DNA of 64,000 nucleotides from Roseovarius nanhaiticus (GTDB lineage: Bacteria > Pseudomonadota > Alphaproteobacteria > Rhodobacterales > Rhodobacteraceae), in assembly GCF_900156535.1 (NCBI RefSeq), contig NZ_FTNV01000001.1, forward strand, positions 186,001 through 250,000, in the 5' to 3' direction. The translations under genes were made by a program, and so were the position numbers. The stretch's first letter is position 1. Each line of letters starts with the position of its first letter. The notes beneath the pieces are model-generated. The model had not been told where the DNA came from. It did no database searches and worked only from the letters and a program-made list of their open reading frames with translations. Below are positions 35,678 through 43,808 of the stretch, in pieces.

Positions 35678-36727
35678 TCAAAGGCCTTTCATCGCGTCTG
35701 TAAATGTCTCATGCGCCCGTCCCCAGACGCCGCAGTCAAGATGGCCCAACCCGCGCAGCGAGGGCAAGAGCAGCGCGGAAAAGTCTTGGCTTGCCTCGAC
35801 CGGCAAGAGCGAGGGCAGATTGTCGATGGCCATCACATCCATGGGTGGCGCGTCATGGACGCGGCGCGCGGGCGCGGCCCAATCTGTGGCCTCGTCGTAA
35901 ATCGGCACCGGGTTGTAATCGCTGTCCGGATCGCAGGCGACGTCACCGATTACGGTCAGGTCACGGGGCGCGTCCAGTGCAGAGGCGGGGACAAAAACCG
36001 GCGTACCGGGCCGTGCAAAGATGCAATTGAGGAACATGTCGTGGGCGAGGATTTCGGGAAACGGCCCGCCCTTCGACGTCTCGTTCATGTCCCAGCGTGT
36101 GGGGGCGAGGCCCAGCGCATCGCAGAGGTCAGCCGCTCCGGTCCCGACGCGGCCCAGCGCGCCGATGATGATGGCCGACGGCGCACGGAGCCCTTCGAGA
36201 TCACGCTCAAGGTCGGCAAGCAGAGCGTCCTTGCCCGAATAGGTGCCCACAGCCGGGCAAATGCCGCCGCGTCGCTGCGCGGCCCATGATTTCACCGTGA
36301 CGGCGGCGCCCGCATACCCCGCCCAATAGCCAAAGGCGGCAACACGGCGCCCCTGACCATCAACGAGATACTCCAGATCATAAAGCGTGCCGCCGCCCGC
36401 CTTGAACCGCTCCAGCAGCGCGCGGCCGGAATGCTGCCCCTTGAAGGCGTGGCCGAACATGATGTGGCGATGCCGCAGGGGCGTGCCATCCTCGGGCAGT
36501 TCCTTGAGGCCGAAGATGATGGCATCGTCGGGCGCCTCGGGCCAACTGCCCTCGGGGGCGATGGTGCATCCCGCATCGCGGTAGCCGTCTATCGGGATGG
36601 CGCGCTGGCGGCTTTCCTCGACCGTCACTGTCATGCCCTCGGCGATGAGCGCGCGCGCACCGTCGGGTGTGAGTCCGACGCGTTCCTCATTGGTGCGCTG
36701 CTCGGCGCGGACCCATAGATGTGTCAT
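35678..36727 (-). CDS. saccharopine dehydrogenase, lysine-forming / lysine-ketoglutarate reductase type
   Basis: 349-aa protein of the alanine dehydrogenase/Lys1-like fold. LWVRAEQRTNEERVGLTPDGARALI and IIFGLKELPEDGTPLRHRHIMFGHAFKGQ are typical of the lysine-side saccharopine dehydrogenase, with a Rossmann segment AIIIGALGRVGTGAADLCDALGL. It joins lysine and 2-oxoglutarate (or the reverse). The 1-nt gap to the glutamate-side enzyme gene supports a two-step pathway. Direction of flux cannot be read from sequence; catabolic use is more likely in a bacterium with the diaminopimelate route. Confidence 0.92.
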   Translation of the reverse strand: MTHLWVRAEQRTNEERVGLTPDGARALIAEGMTVTVEESRQRAIPIDGYRDAGCTIAPEGSWPEAPDDAIIFGLKELPEDGTPLRHRHIMFGHAFKGQHSGRALLERFKAGGGTLYDLEYLVDGQGRRVAAFGYWAGYAGAAVTVKSWAAQRRGGICPAVGTYSGKDALLADLERDLEGLRAPSAIIIGALGRVGTGAADLCDALGLAPTRWDMNETSKGGPFPEILAHDMFLNCIFARPGTPVFVPASALDAPRDLTVIGDVACDPDSDYNPVPIYDEATDWAAPARRVHDAPPMDVMAIDNLPSLLPVEASQDFSALLLPSLRGLGHLDCGVWGRAHETFTDAMKGL

Positions 36728-36739
36728 GTTCAGCCTCCC

Positions 36740-37354
36740 TTACAGCATACCGGCAGCGCGGACGGCCTTGACCGACTCGCGCTCTTCCATCGCGGCCATG
36801 AAGGCGGTGATCAGCGGATAGCCATCCACATCGACGCCGTCACCCTTCAGCCAGAGGCACATCACAAAGAGATGCGGATCGGCCACCGTCACATGATCGC
36901 CCATGACATACGGCCCTTTGAGGCAATGATCCTCGATATAGGTTGCGCTGGCGGCCATCGTCTTGGGCACTTGCGCGCGCATGTCGGCGTGGCTTTCCTC
37001 CTTTTCGGCCCAGCGATAGGCGCGGGGGCCATGTGCGTGGTTGGGCTGTACCGTGCTGGCGAGGTAATGCATCACGCCGCGCACGCGCGCAGCATCCAGC
37101 GGCGCCTCGGGCATCAGCCCGGTATCGGGCGCGACAGCGGCAATGTAATCAAGGATGGCGCCTGTCTCGGTCAGGACCCTGCCATCTACCTCCAGCGCAG
37201 GCACCCGGCCCTTGGGGTTGATGGCGTGATACTCGGGCTTGGTCTGCTCGGCATCCTTGAAGCTGACCTTTTGTGCGTCAAAATCGAGGCCCGCCTCGTG
37301 CAGGGCGATGGCCACCGCAATGGATACGGTGCCGGGGGCGTAATAGAGTTTCAT
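36740..37354 (-). CDS. glutathione S-transferase family protein
   Basis: 204-aa protein with thioredoxin-like N-terminus MKLYYAPGTVSIAVAIALHEA, GRVPALEVDGRVLTETGAIL and a helical C-terminal domain ending in the GST_C segment VMGDHVTVADPHLFVMCLWL. Sequence style is that of the bacterial beta-like class (GstA). It lies 12 nt upstream of the saccharopine dehydrogenase pair and 18 nt after the histidine phosphatase gene, all on one strand, so it may be co-transcribed. Its substrate is unknown. Confidence 0.93.
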   Translation of the reverse strand: MKLYYAPGTVSIAVAIALHEAGLDFDAQKVSFKDAEQTKPEYHAINPKGRVPALEVDGRVLTETGAILDYIAAVAPDTGLMPEAPLDAARVRGVMHYLASTVQPNHAHGPRAYRWAEKEESHADMRAQVPKTMAASATYIEDHCLKGPYVMGDHVTVADPHLFVMCLWLKGDGVDVDGYPLITAFMAAMEERESVKAVRAAGML

Positions 37355-37372
37355 GTCAGTCTCCTGCCGGAT

Positions 37373-38023
37373 CTAGATGAATGTGCGGGCGTGGGCCCGA
37401 TCCTTGGCGTCAAGGTGCGGTGTGGCGTTGAAGCTGTCCAGCACCAACTGCCCGTGAACATGGCGTAGCCGGTGGACCGAGCTGTTATGCGTGCGCAGCA
37501 TCATGCGGGTCATGGAATGGGTATCAAGCCCGAGGACATGCCGCATGATCATGCCGATCACGCCGCCCGATGTCACCAGCATGCTGCGCCCGTGCTGAGA
37601 CGCGATCTCGTCGATCATTGTGGTGATACGAGTGTGAAAACTGCCGAAAGTTTCCGGCACATCGGCCAAGCGGTCCTCGGCCCAATGCGCGATGACCTGT
37701 GGCATGTAGTGTGAAAATTCCTGCGCGGTGTCAGGTGCGGCGACGCCGTGCTGCGCCTCCATTGCCTGGGCCAATGCGAAATAGGTCAGCTCATTCAGGC
37801 GGGCATCCTCGCCGGTTGCGGCAAAGCCCATGGAATGCGCAGTCTGGCGCTGCCTTGTAAGCGTACCGGTGATCACCCGATCGAAATGCGGATCCGTCGA
37901 TTGCAGCCATTCGCCCAGCCACGCGGCCTGGCGATGACCCAAGTCGGACAAGCGGTCGTAGCCCGCCTCGTCAGAGGCGCCAGAATTGGCCTGCCCGTGG
38001 CGGATAAGGATGATTTCGGTCAC
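37373..38023 (-). CDS. histidine phosphatase family protein
   Basis: 216-aa phosphoglycerate-mutase-like phosphatase. The phosphohistidine motif LIRHGQANSG is at residues 6-15, LSDLGHRQA follows, the general acid region is LNELTYF, and the second catalytic His is probably in LVTSGGVIGMIMRH. The start is GTG at 38023, with AAGGGA 8-9 nt upstream. The substrate is unknown. Confidence 0.9.
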   Translation of the reverse strand: MTEIILIRHGQANSGASDEAGYDRLSDLGHRQAAWLGEWLQSTDPHFDRVITGTLTRQRQTAHSMGFAATGEDARLNELTYFALAQAMEAQHGVAAPDTAQEFSHYMPQVIAHWAEDRLADVPETFGSFHTRITTMIDEIASQHGRSMLVTSGGVIGMIMRHVLGLDTHSMTRMMLRTHNSSVHRLRHVHGQLVLDSFNATPHLDAKDRAHARTFI

Positions 38024-38162
38024 ACGTCACGTCCCTTATTCAGGCGAGTATACCTAGCGCCGGTGCGGCGCCGCTCCAAGGGGCATTTCCGGTGCGCTGC
38101 AGGAACCGCCGCAACGGGCAGACGTTTAGGGTCAATATCAACCGCATCCGAAGGAGGAAAAC

Positions 38163-38489
38163 ATGTTCCGACCCATCATGATTGCCGCAGTCGCAGCTAC
38201 CGCAACGCCCGCACTGGCACAGGATATGTCGCTCGACATTGCACAGCTGCGCAGTGTCGATGATGCCAATGTCGTCAATGCCGCCGGTGACAAGCTGGGC
38301 GAAATCGAAGACGTGCTGGTTGGGGCCGATGGCAAACCTGTGGCCTATGTCGTGGACACAGGCGGCTTTCTGGACATCGGGGACGAAGACGTGGTCGTCT
38401 CGATCGACGCACTGCAATGGCAGGGCGGCCAGTACGTCAGCGACATGACCGAAGAGCAACTCGAGGCACTACCAAAGTGGGATGATTAA
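38163..38489 (+). CDS. secreted PRC-barrel domain protein
   Basis: 108-aa protein with a signal peptide (core IMIAAVAATATPALA, cleavage likely after residue 19) and one PRC-barrel (about residues 30-90: VVNAAGDKLGEIEDVLVGADGKPVAYVVD). The mature protein is strongly acidic, fitting a periplasmic role. The PRC fold is a small beta-barrel used for binding; the partner is unknown. It has a GAAGGAGG-like site upstream and a strong terminator after it. Confidence 0.88.
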   Translation: MFRPIMIAAVAATATPALAQDMSLDIAQLRSVDDANVVNAAGDKLGEIEDVLVGADGKPVAYVVDTGGFLDIGDEDVVVSIDALQWQGGQYVSDMTEEQLEALPKWDD

Positions 38490-38514
38490 GCTGTATCAAG
38501 CTGGTTGAGTGACC

Positions 38515-38546
38515 GGCGCGGGCTGCGACATAGCCCGCGCCTTTTT
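38515..38546 (+). terminator. intrinsic terminator after the PRC-barrel gene
   Basis: Stem GGCGCGGGCT / AGCCCGCGCC (10 bp, 7-nt loop) followed by five T on the plus strand. It ends the PRC-barrel transcript just before the convergent pncB gene. Confidence 0.88.
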
Positions 38547-39838
38547 CAGACCTCGACGGTCAGCGACGCTTGATCACCCACATTGAAGACCCGTTTGTAT
38601 CGCGCGATTTCATCCGCCGGGCCCATCGCCTTGTTGGGGTTGTCCGACAGCTTGACGGTGGGACGCCCATTGGCCGCCACCGCCTTGCAGACCATCGAAA
38701 ACGGCGCCAGCGCGTCGTTTGGCACAAGACCCCTGAAATCGTTGGTCAGATACGTTCCCCAGCCGAATGACACGCGCACCCGGCCCGAAAATTGCGCATG
38801 CAGTTCCGCGATCTTGGCCTCGTCCAGACCATCAGAAAAAATGATCAGCTTTTGTGACGGGTCCTCGCCGCGGCGGCTCCACCAGTCTATGGCCAACTCG
38901 GCGGCGGTGGCCGGATCGCCCGAGTCCACGCGAATACCCGTCCAGCCGGCCAGCCAATCCGGGGCGTTTTCCAAGAATCCCTTGGTCCCATAGGTGTCGG
39001 GCAGAATGATGCGCAGATTGCCCTCATGCTCTTCGTGCCAGTCGCTCAGAACGTCATAGGGCGCGCGGGCCAATTCCTCGTCGTTTTCAGCAAGAGCGGC
39101 ATAGATCATGGGCATTTCATGCGCATTGGTGCCAATCGCCTCCAGATCGCGGTTTTTGGCGATGAGACAGTTTGACGTGCCAACGAATTTCTCGCCCAGC
39201 CCTTCGTGCATCGCGCGCACGCACCAATCCTGCCACAGGAACGAGTGCCGCCGCCGCGTGCCGAAATCCGCAAGGCGCAGATTGGGCACCTCGCGCAGGG
39301 TTTCGACCTTTTCCCAAAGCTTGGTCATCGCGCGGGCATAAAGAACCTGCAGCTCGAACTTCTCCATACTGTGCAGCACGGTGCGGCTGCGCAGCTCCAT
39401 CAACACGGCGAGAGCGGGAATTTCCCACAGCATGACCTCGGGCCAGGAGCCCTCGAATGTCAGCTCGTACTGATCGCCGACCCGCTCGAGATAATAGGGC
39501 GGCAGGCGCAGCTTCTCGAACCAGTCCATGAAGTCGGGATTGAACATCTGCCGCTTGCCGTAAAACATATTCCCGCGCATCCACGTGCTTTCGCCGCGTG
39601 ACAGCGAAAGCGAGCGAATGTGATCCAGCTGCTCGCGCAACTCGCCCTCGTCCACCAGATTGGCCAGCGGAATATGCTTGGCCCGGTTGATCAGGCTGAA
39701 CGTGACCTGTGTGTCGGGCCGGTTGCGAAAGACGGACTGACACATCAGCAACTTGTAGAAGTCGGTGTCGATCAGGGATCGGACAATCGGGTCGATCTTC
39801 CATTTGTGATTGTGCACGCGGCTGGCGATATCGACCAT
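38546..39838 (-). CDS. pncB: nicotinate phosphoribosyltransferase
   Basis: 430-aa cytosolic enzyme of the Preiss-Handler NAD salvage route, converting nicotinate and PRPP to nicotinate mononucleotide with ATP. SLIDTDFYKLLMCQSVF near the start, the LADFGTRRRHSFLWQDW block with the phosphorylatable His, and FVGTSNCLIAKN and IRVDSGDPATAAELAIDWW are conserved. I chose the ATG at 39838 because GGAG lies 8 nt upstream; the frame stays open to 39934 but that addition is proline-rich and not family-like. Confidence 0.95.
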   Translation of the reverse strand: MVDIASRVHNHKWKIDPIVRSLIDTDFYKLLMCQSVFRNRPDTQVTFSLINRAKHIPLANLVDEGELREQLDHIRSLSLSRGESTWMRGNMFYGKRQMFNPDFMDWFEKLRLPPYYLERVGDQYELTFEGSWPEVMLWEIPALAVLMELRSRTVLHSMEKFELQVLYARAMTKLWEKVETLREVPNLRLADFGTRRRHSFLWQDWCVRAMHEGLGEKFVGTSNCLIAKNRDLEAIGTNAHEMPMIYAALAENDEELARAPYDVLSDWHEEHEGNLRIILPDTYGTKGFLENAPDWLAGWTGIRVDSGDPATAAELAIDWWSRRGEDPSQKLIIFSDGLDEAKIAELHAQFSGRVRVSFGWGTYLTNDFRGLVPNDALAPFSMVCKAVAANGRPTVKLSDNPNKAMGPADEIARYKRVFNVGDQASLTVEV

Positions 39839-39911
39839 GTCAGGCTCCGGAATTGCTTCCGCAGGGTTAAAGCAGGGCGGGGGCAGGAATGGCAAGGCTT
39901 GCCGCGTGATC

Positions 39912-40778
39912 TCAGCTGCCGTTGGCGGGATCATCCATCATCGCGCGCAGCCCTTCACGGTAAGTGGGATAGCGCAGCGTGATGCCCAGATCCGTCTTGA
40001 TCCGGTCATTCCTGACCCGCTTGGATTCTGAATAGAAGCTGCGCGCCATCTGGGACATCTCTGCCTCCTCGAAGGGCACCGCCTCGGGCAAGGGCAGGCC
40101 AAGTAATTCCGCCGCATAGGCTATCACGTCCTGCGGCGGCGCAGGATCGTTATCGCAAAGGTTATAGACCGCGCCCGGGTCAGGCGCGTGCATCGATGCG
40201 GCAACGATCTGGGCGATATCCTCGACATGGATGCGGCTGAAGACTTGGCCATCTTTGATGATGCGGCGCGCCCGCCCCGAGCGGACCTTGGCAAACGGTC
40301 CACGCCCCGGCCCGTAGATGCCGGCCAGCCGAAAGATGTGCAGCGGCAGGCCGGGGATCGCAGCCCAGGCCGCCTCGGCCTCCTGCCGCAACACGCCGCG
40401 CCGCGTGCCGGGGTCGAGCGGGGTTGTCTCATCCACCCATCCGCCATCCTGATCGCCATAAACGCCGGTAGTCGAGAGATACCCGGCCCATTCAAGACGT
40501 GGCGCGACGCGGGCGATGGCCGCGTGCAGTTCGGCCAGTACGGGATCGCCGTCCTCATTCGGCCCGGCGGAAATCAAGAGATGCGTGGCCTCATTCAACT
40601 GTGCCGAAATATCGGAGCCGGGCCAGATCACGGGCTCGACCCCCTCGGCCTCCAACATCTCGGCTTTTTGCGCATCGCGCGTGGTGCCGATGATTCGCCA
40701 GCCTCCCTCGCGCCGCAAAAGCGCGCCCAGCGCGCGGGCGGAATATCCGTATCCAAAGCAAAAGAGTGTTTTTGTCAT
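39912..40778 (-). CDS. NAD-dependent epimerase/dehydratase-like protein (YeeZ type)
   Basis: 288-aa extended short-chain dehydrogenase-like protein. The Rossmann turn reads FGYGYSARALGALL, a variant of GxGxxG, with later YLSTTGVYGDQDGGWVDETTPLDP (Tyr-x-x-x pattern altered) and FRLAGIYGPGRGPFAKVRSG. Members of this group are annotated as SDR oxidoreductases of unknown substrate. It lies downstream of pncB's start on the same strand and diverges from the AMP nucleosidase gene. Confidence 0.85.
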   Translation of the reverse strand: MTKTLFCFGYGYSARALGALLRREGGWRIIGTTRDAQKAEMLEAEGVEPVIWPGSDISAQLNEATHLLISAGPNEDGDPVLAELHAAIARVAPRLEWAGYLSTTGVYGDQDGGWVDETTPLDPGTRRGVLRQEAEAAWAAIPGLPLHIFRLAGIYGPGRGPFAKVRSGRARRIIKDGQVFSRIHVEDIAQIVAASMHAPDPGAVYNLCDNDPAPPQDVIAYAAELLGLPLPEAVPFEEAEMSQMARSFYSESKRVRNDRIKTDLGITLRYPTYREGLRAMMDDPANGS

Positions 40779-40896
40779 TCTCCTGATATGCGCCTAGGTC
40801 ACTGGCAAGGCAAGGGCGCCGCCCGCTTGCGCCTTGCTGGCGCAAAGTGCACCGTTATCTAACAGCTACCGCACACCCAGTCGAAAAGAGCACCTG

Positions 40897-42375
40897 ATGA
40901 CCCCGACCGACCCGTTGATCGACAGCCCCGAGCACATGCCGGCACAAGAGTTCACCGAGGCAACCGCCGCCGTCGACCATCTTTGCGCGCTCTATGATCA
41001 GGCCGTGGACTTTCTGCGCAAGGGTTTCATGACCGCGCTTGCCGGGCCGCGGCCAACCCACCGCATCCGGGCCTTCTATCCCGAAATTCGCCTGACGACG
41101 TCCAGCTTTGCAGGAATCGACACGCGCCTCTCTTTCGGTCATGTGGCGGCGCCCGGCACCCATGCGACGACCGTGACGCGACCGGATCTGTTCCGCGATT
41201 ACCTGATCCAGCAAATCGGCCTCCTGATCGAAAATCACGAGGTTCCAGTCAGCATCGGCGTGTCGGACACGCCCATGCCCGTCCACTTTGCCGTTGCGCA
41301 AGATGCACGCATGACAGTGCCGCATGAGGGTGCCGCGGGGTTCACCCTGCGCGACGTGTTCGACGTTCCGGATCTTGTCACGATGGATGACGACATCATC
41401 AACGGCACCGCCGCGCCCGCCCCCGACGACACGGCGCCACTTGCCCCCTTCACGGCGCAGCGGGTGGATTACTCGCTGGCGCGGCTGGCGCATTACACGG
41501 CAACCTCGCCCGCACATTTTCAGAACCACGTCCTTTTCACCAATTACCAGTTCTACGTGTCCGAATTCGAAGCCTATGCCCGCCGTGCCCTCGCAGATCC
41601 GGACAGCGGCTATACCAGCTTCGTCGCCACCGAAGACGCCGAGATCACCGGCCCCGACCAGCCACTTCAGGCCCCCACCAAAATGCCGCAGATGCCGACC
41701 TATCACCTCAAGAAACCTGACGGCTCGGGTATCACGTTGGTCAATATCGGCGTCGGACCCTCCAACGCCAAGACGGCGACAGACCATATCGCCGTGCTGC
41801 GCCCCCATGCGTGGATCATGGTCGGCCATTGCGCGGGCCTGCGCAATTCGCAGCGGCTGGGCGACTATGTTCTGGCCCACGCCTATCTGCGCGAGGATGG
41901 CGTGCTGGACGCGGATCTGCCCACTTGGGTGCCCATCCCGGCCTTGGCCGAAATCCAGATCGCTCTCGAGGAGGCGGTCGAGGATGTGACACAGCTGGAA
42001 GGCTACGAGCTCAAGCGCATCATGCGCACCGGAACGGTGGCCAGCGTGGATAACCGCAACTGGGAACTGCGCGACAATTCCGGCCCGGTGCGCCGTCTCA
42101 GCCAGAGCCGCGCCATCGCCCTCGACATGGAAAGCGCGACCATCGCCGCAAACGGATTTCGCTTTCGCGTGCCATACGGCACGCTTCTGTGCGTCTCGGA
42201 CAAGCCGCTGCATGGCGAGCTGAAACTACCCGGGATGGCCAGCGCCTTTTACACCGATCAGGTCGCGCGCCACTTGATGATTGGCATCCGCGCAATGGAG
42301 GCGCTATCGCAAATGCCGCTCGACCGGCTTCACAGCCGTAAATTGCGCGCTTTCGATGAAACGGCCTTTCTGTGA
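40897..42375 (+). CDS. amn: AMP nucleosidase
   Basis: 492-aa enzyme hydrolysing AMP to adenine and ribose 5-phosphate, controlling AMP pools. The N-terminal AMP nucleosidase-specific domain (about 20-190) is followed by the purine-phosphorylase-like catalytic domain: MVGHCAGLRNSQRLGDYVLAH, ALDMESATIAANGFRFRVPYG and KPLHGELKLPG. I chose the ATG at 40897 with an AAAAGAG site; the frame extends to 40834 without family-like sequence. Confidence 0.94.
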   Translation: MTPTDPLIDSPEHMPAQEFTEATAAVDHLCALYDQAVDFLRKGFMTALAGPRPTHRIRAFYPEIRLTTSSFAGIDTRLSFGHVAAPGTHATTVTRPDLFRDYLIQQIGLLIENHEVPVSIGVSDTPMPVHFAVAQDARMTVPHEGAAGFTLRDVFDVPDLVTMDDDIINGTAAPAPDDTAPLAPFTAQRVDYSLARLAHYTATSPAHFQNHVLFTNYQFYVSEFEAYARRALADPDSGYTSFVATEDAEITGPDQPLQAPTKMPQMPTYHLKKPDGSGITLVNIGVGPSNAKTATDHIAVLRPHAWIMVGHCAGLRNSQRLGDYVLAHAYLREDGVLDADLPTWVPIPALAEIQIALEEAVEDVTQLEGYELKRIMRTGTVASVDNRNWELRDNSGPVRRLSQSRAIALDMESATIAANGFRFRVPYGTLLCVSDKPLHGELKLPGMASAFYTDQVARHLMIGIRAMEALSQMPLDRLHSRKLRAFDETAFL

Positions 42376-42513
42376 CCAGAGCCGGCGTCGACAGGCGTTT
42401 TTCTGCGCAATTTTCGCGCGCAGCGCGCCAGTATGCGTTGTAATACCCAATGAAATAGCGTTACACCTTACCGCGAGGCCCAAATGACGGGCAGATATGA
42501 GGGAGACCATGCA

Positions 42514-42801
42514 ATGGCAAAACCGATGACAAAGACCCAACTTGTGGCTGCACTGGCCGATGAAATGGGCAGCGACAAGAAAACAGCGGGCACTGCCCTC
42601 GACAGCATCATCAACGTGATCACGCGCGAAGTGTCCGGTGGCGGCGCGGTTACCCTGCCCGGCGTTGGCAAAATCTACTGCCGCGAGCGTCCCGAGCGTA
42701 TGGTTCGCAACCCCGCCACGGGCGAGCAGATCAAGAAAGACGCAGACAAGGTCGTCAAGATGACCATCGCCAAGGCACTGAAAGACAGCGTCAACGGCTG
42801 A
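42514..42801 (+). CDS. HU/IHF family DNA-binding protein
   Basis: 95-aa histone-like protein. The dimerising helices are at about residues 5-45 (MTKTQLVAALADEMGSDKKTA), then beta-arms GGGAVTLPGVGKIYCRERPERMVRNPATGEQIKK that bind the minor groove. GGGAGA stands 7 nt before the ATG at 42514. It binds and bends DNA in the nucleoid. The variation GKIYCRERPE in the arm region is unlike textbook HU (GTF... RNPRTG), suggesting a divergent paralogue. Confidence 0.92.
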   Translation: MAKPMTKTQLVAALADEMGSDKKTAGTALDSIINVITREVSGGGAVTLPGVGKIYCRERPERMVRNPATGEQIKKDADKVVKMTIAKALKDSVNG

Positions 42802-42825
42802 TCTTGCATCTTGCACCAGAATTCT

Positions 42826-42856
42826 AAAGGGTCGCCCCGAACAGGCGGCCCTTTTT
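42826..42856 (+). terminator. intrinsic terminator after the HU gene
   Basis: Stem AAAGGGTCGCC / GGCGGCCCTTT with one G-T pair and a 7-nt loop, followed by T residues. It lies between the HU gene and the downstream DMT transporter gene. Confidence 0.85.
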
Positions 42857-42886
42857 CATTCGGGCCCTCAGAGGCAAGGCAGAGCA

Positions 42887-43780
42887 ATGGATTTGCGCAG
42901 TATCGTGATGGGCGTCGGCTTCGCCATAATGTGGTCCAGCGCCTTTACATCGGCCCGGATCATCGTCGAAGCGGCGCCGCCCCTCAGCGCACTAGCCTTG
43001 CGCTTTTTGATTTCCGGCGGGCTTGGTGTCGGGCTCGCTCTGATCCTCGGCCAATCCTGGCGCCTGACCGCGGCACAATGGCGCGCCTGCATCATCCTCG
43101 GGATCTGCCAGAACGCGCTCTACCTGGGCCTGAATTTCGTCGCCATGCAGACGATTGAGGCGTCCTTGGCGGTCATCATCGCATCAATGATGCCCCTGCT
43201 GGTCGCGCTCGCCTCGTGGCTTTTCCTGTCACAAAAGCTGACCAAGCTGACCGTTGCCGGCCTGCTCGCCGGTTTTGCCGGTGTGGCGCTGGTCATGGGC
43301 ACGCGTTTCTCGGGCGGCGTCGATCCTTACGGGCTTACCCTCTGCATCATCGGGGCCGTTGCGCTGACAGTGGCCACGCTCAGCGTGCGGGGCGCCACGT
43401 CGGGCGGCAACTTCCTGATGGTCGTCGGGCTGCAGATGCTGATCGGTGGCGCAGTCCTTGCTGTCGTCGCGACGTTCACCGAGACCCTCGTCATCGACTG
43501 GAGCTGGAAATTGGGCGCCGCCTTTGCCTGGACCACACTGATACCTGGCCTTGCCGCCACGTTGGTGTGGTTCAAGTTGGTACAGCGCATTAACGCGACG
43601 CGTGCCGCCACCTTCCACTTTCTCAACCCGTTCCTTGGCGTTGCAATCGCCGCGATCGTCTTGGGCGAACAGCTTCACCCGACCGATCTGATTGGCGTCG
43701 CGATCATCATGGGCGGCATTCTGGCGGTGCAGCTCTCTCGCAGGCCCGCGAAGGACAAGCCCACCCCGGTTTCATCTTAG
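42887..43780 (+). CDS. DMT superfamily (EamA) transporter
   Basis: Inner-membrane protein of 297 aa with about ten helices in two EamA halves. FAIMWSSAFTSARIIVEAAPPLSALALRFLISGG and ATFHFLNPFLGVAIAAIVLGEQLHPTDLIGVAIIMGG are typical of this exporter group. The substrate is unknown. The stop codon TAG (43778-43780) lies inside a dispersed-motif copy, and the C-terminus may have been trimmed or extended by it. It is convergent with maeB. Confidence 0.92.
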   Translation: MDLRSIVMGVGFAIMWSSAFTSARIIVEAAPPLSALALRFLISGGLGVGLALILGQSWRLTAAQWRACIILGICQNALYLGLNFVAMQTIEASLAVIIASMMPLLVALASWLFLSQKLTKLTVAGLLAGFAGVALVMGTRFSGGVDPYGLTLCIIGAVALTVATLSVRGATSGGNFLMVVGLQMLIGGAVLAVVATFTETLVIDWSWKLGAAFAWTTLIPGLAATLVWFKLVQRINATRAATFHFLNPFLGVAIAAIVLGEQLHPTDLIGVAIIMGGILAVQLSRRPAKDKPTPVSS

Positions 43781-43798
43781 CGAAAATACTCAAAATCC
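43771..43798 (-). repeat. dispersed 3' motif copy (after maeB)
   Basis: On the minus strand it reads GGATTTTGAGTATTTTCG then CTAAGATGAA, starting 10 nt after the maeB stop codon. Its far end overlaps the last codons and stop of the convergent EamA gene. It is the fourth locus carrying the GAGTATTTTTGCCAAGATGA-like motif, in the same orientation relative to the upstream gene as at petR, the PEP-mutase-like gene and the GST gene. Confidence 0.6.
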
Positions 43799-43808
43799 AC
43801 AGGCGCCC

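Noticed and set aside
39839..39934. In-frame upstream start for pncB
   Set aside because: The extra residues are proline-rich and unlike the family, while the ATG at 39838 has a ribosome binding site.
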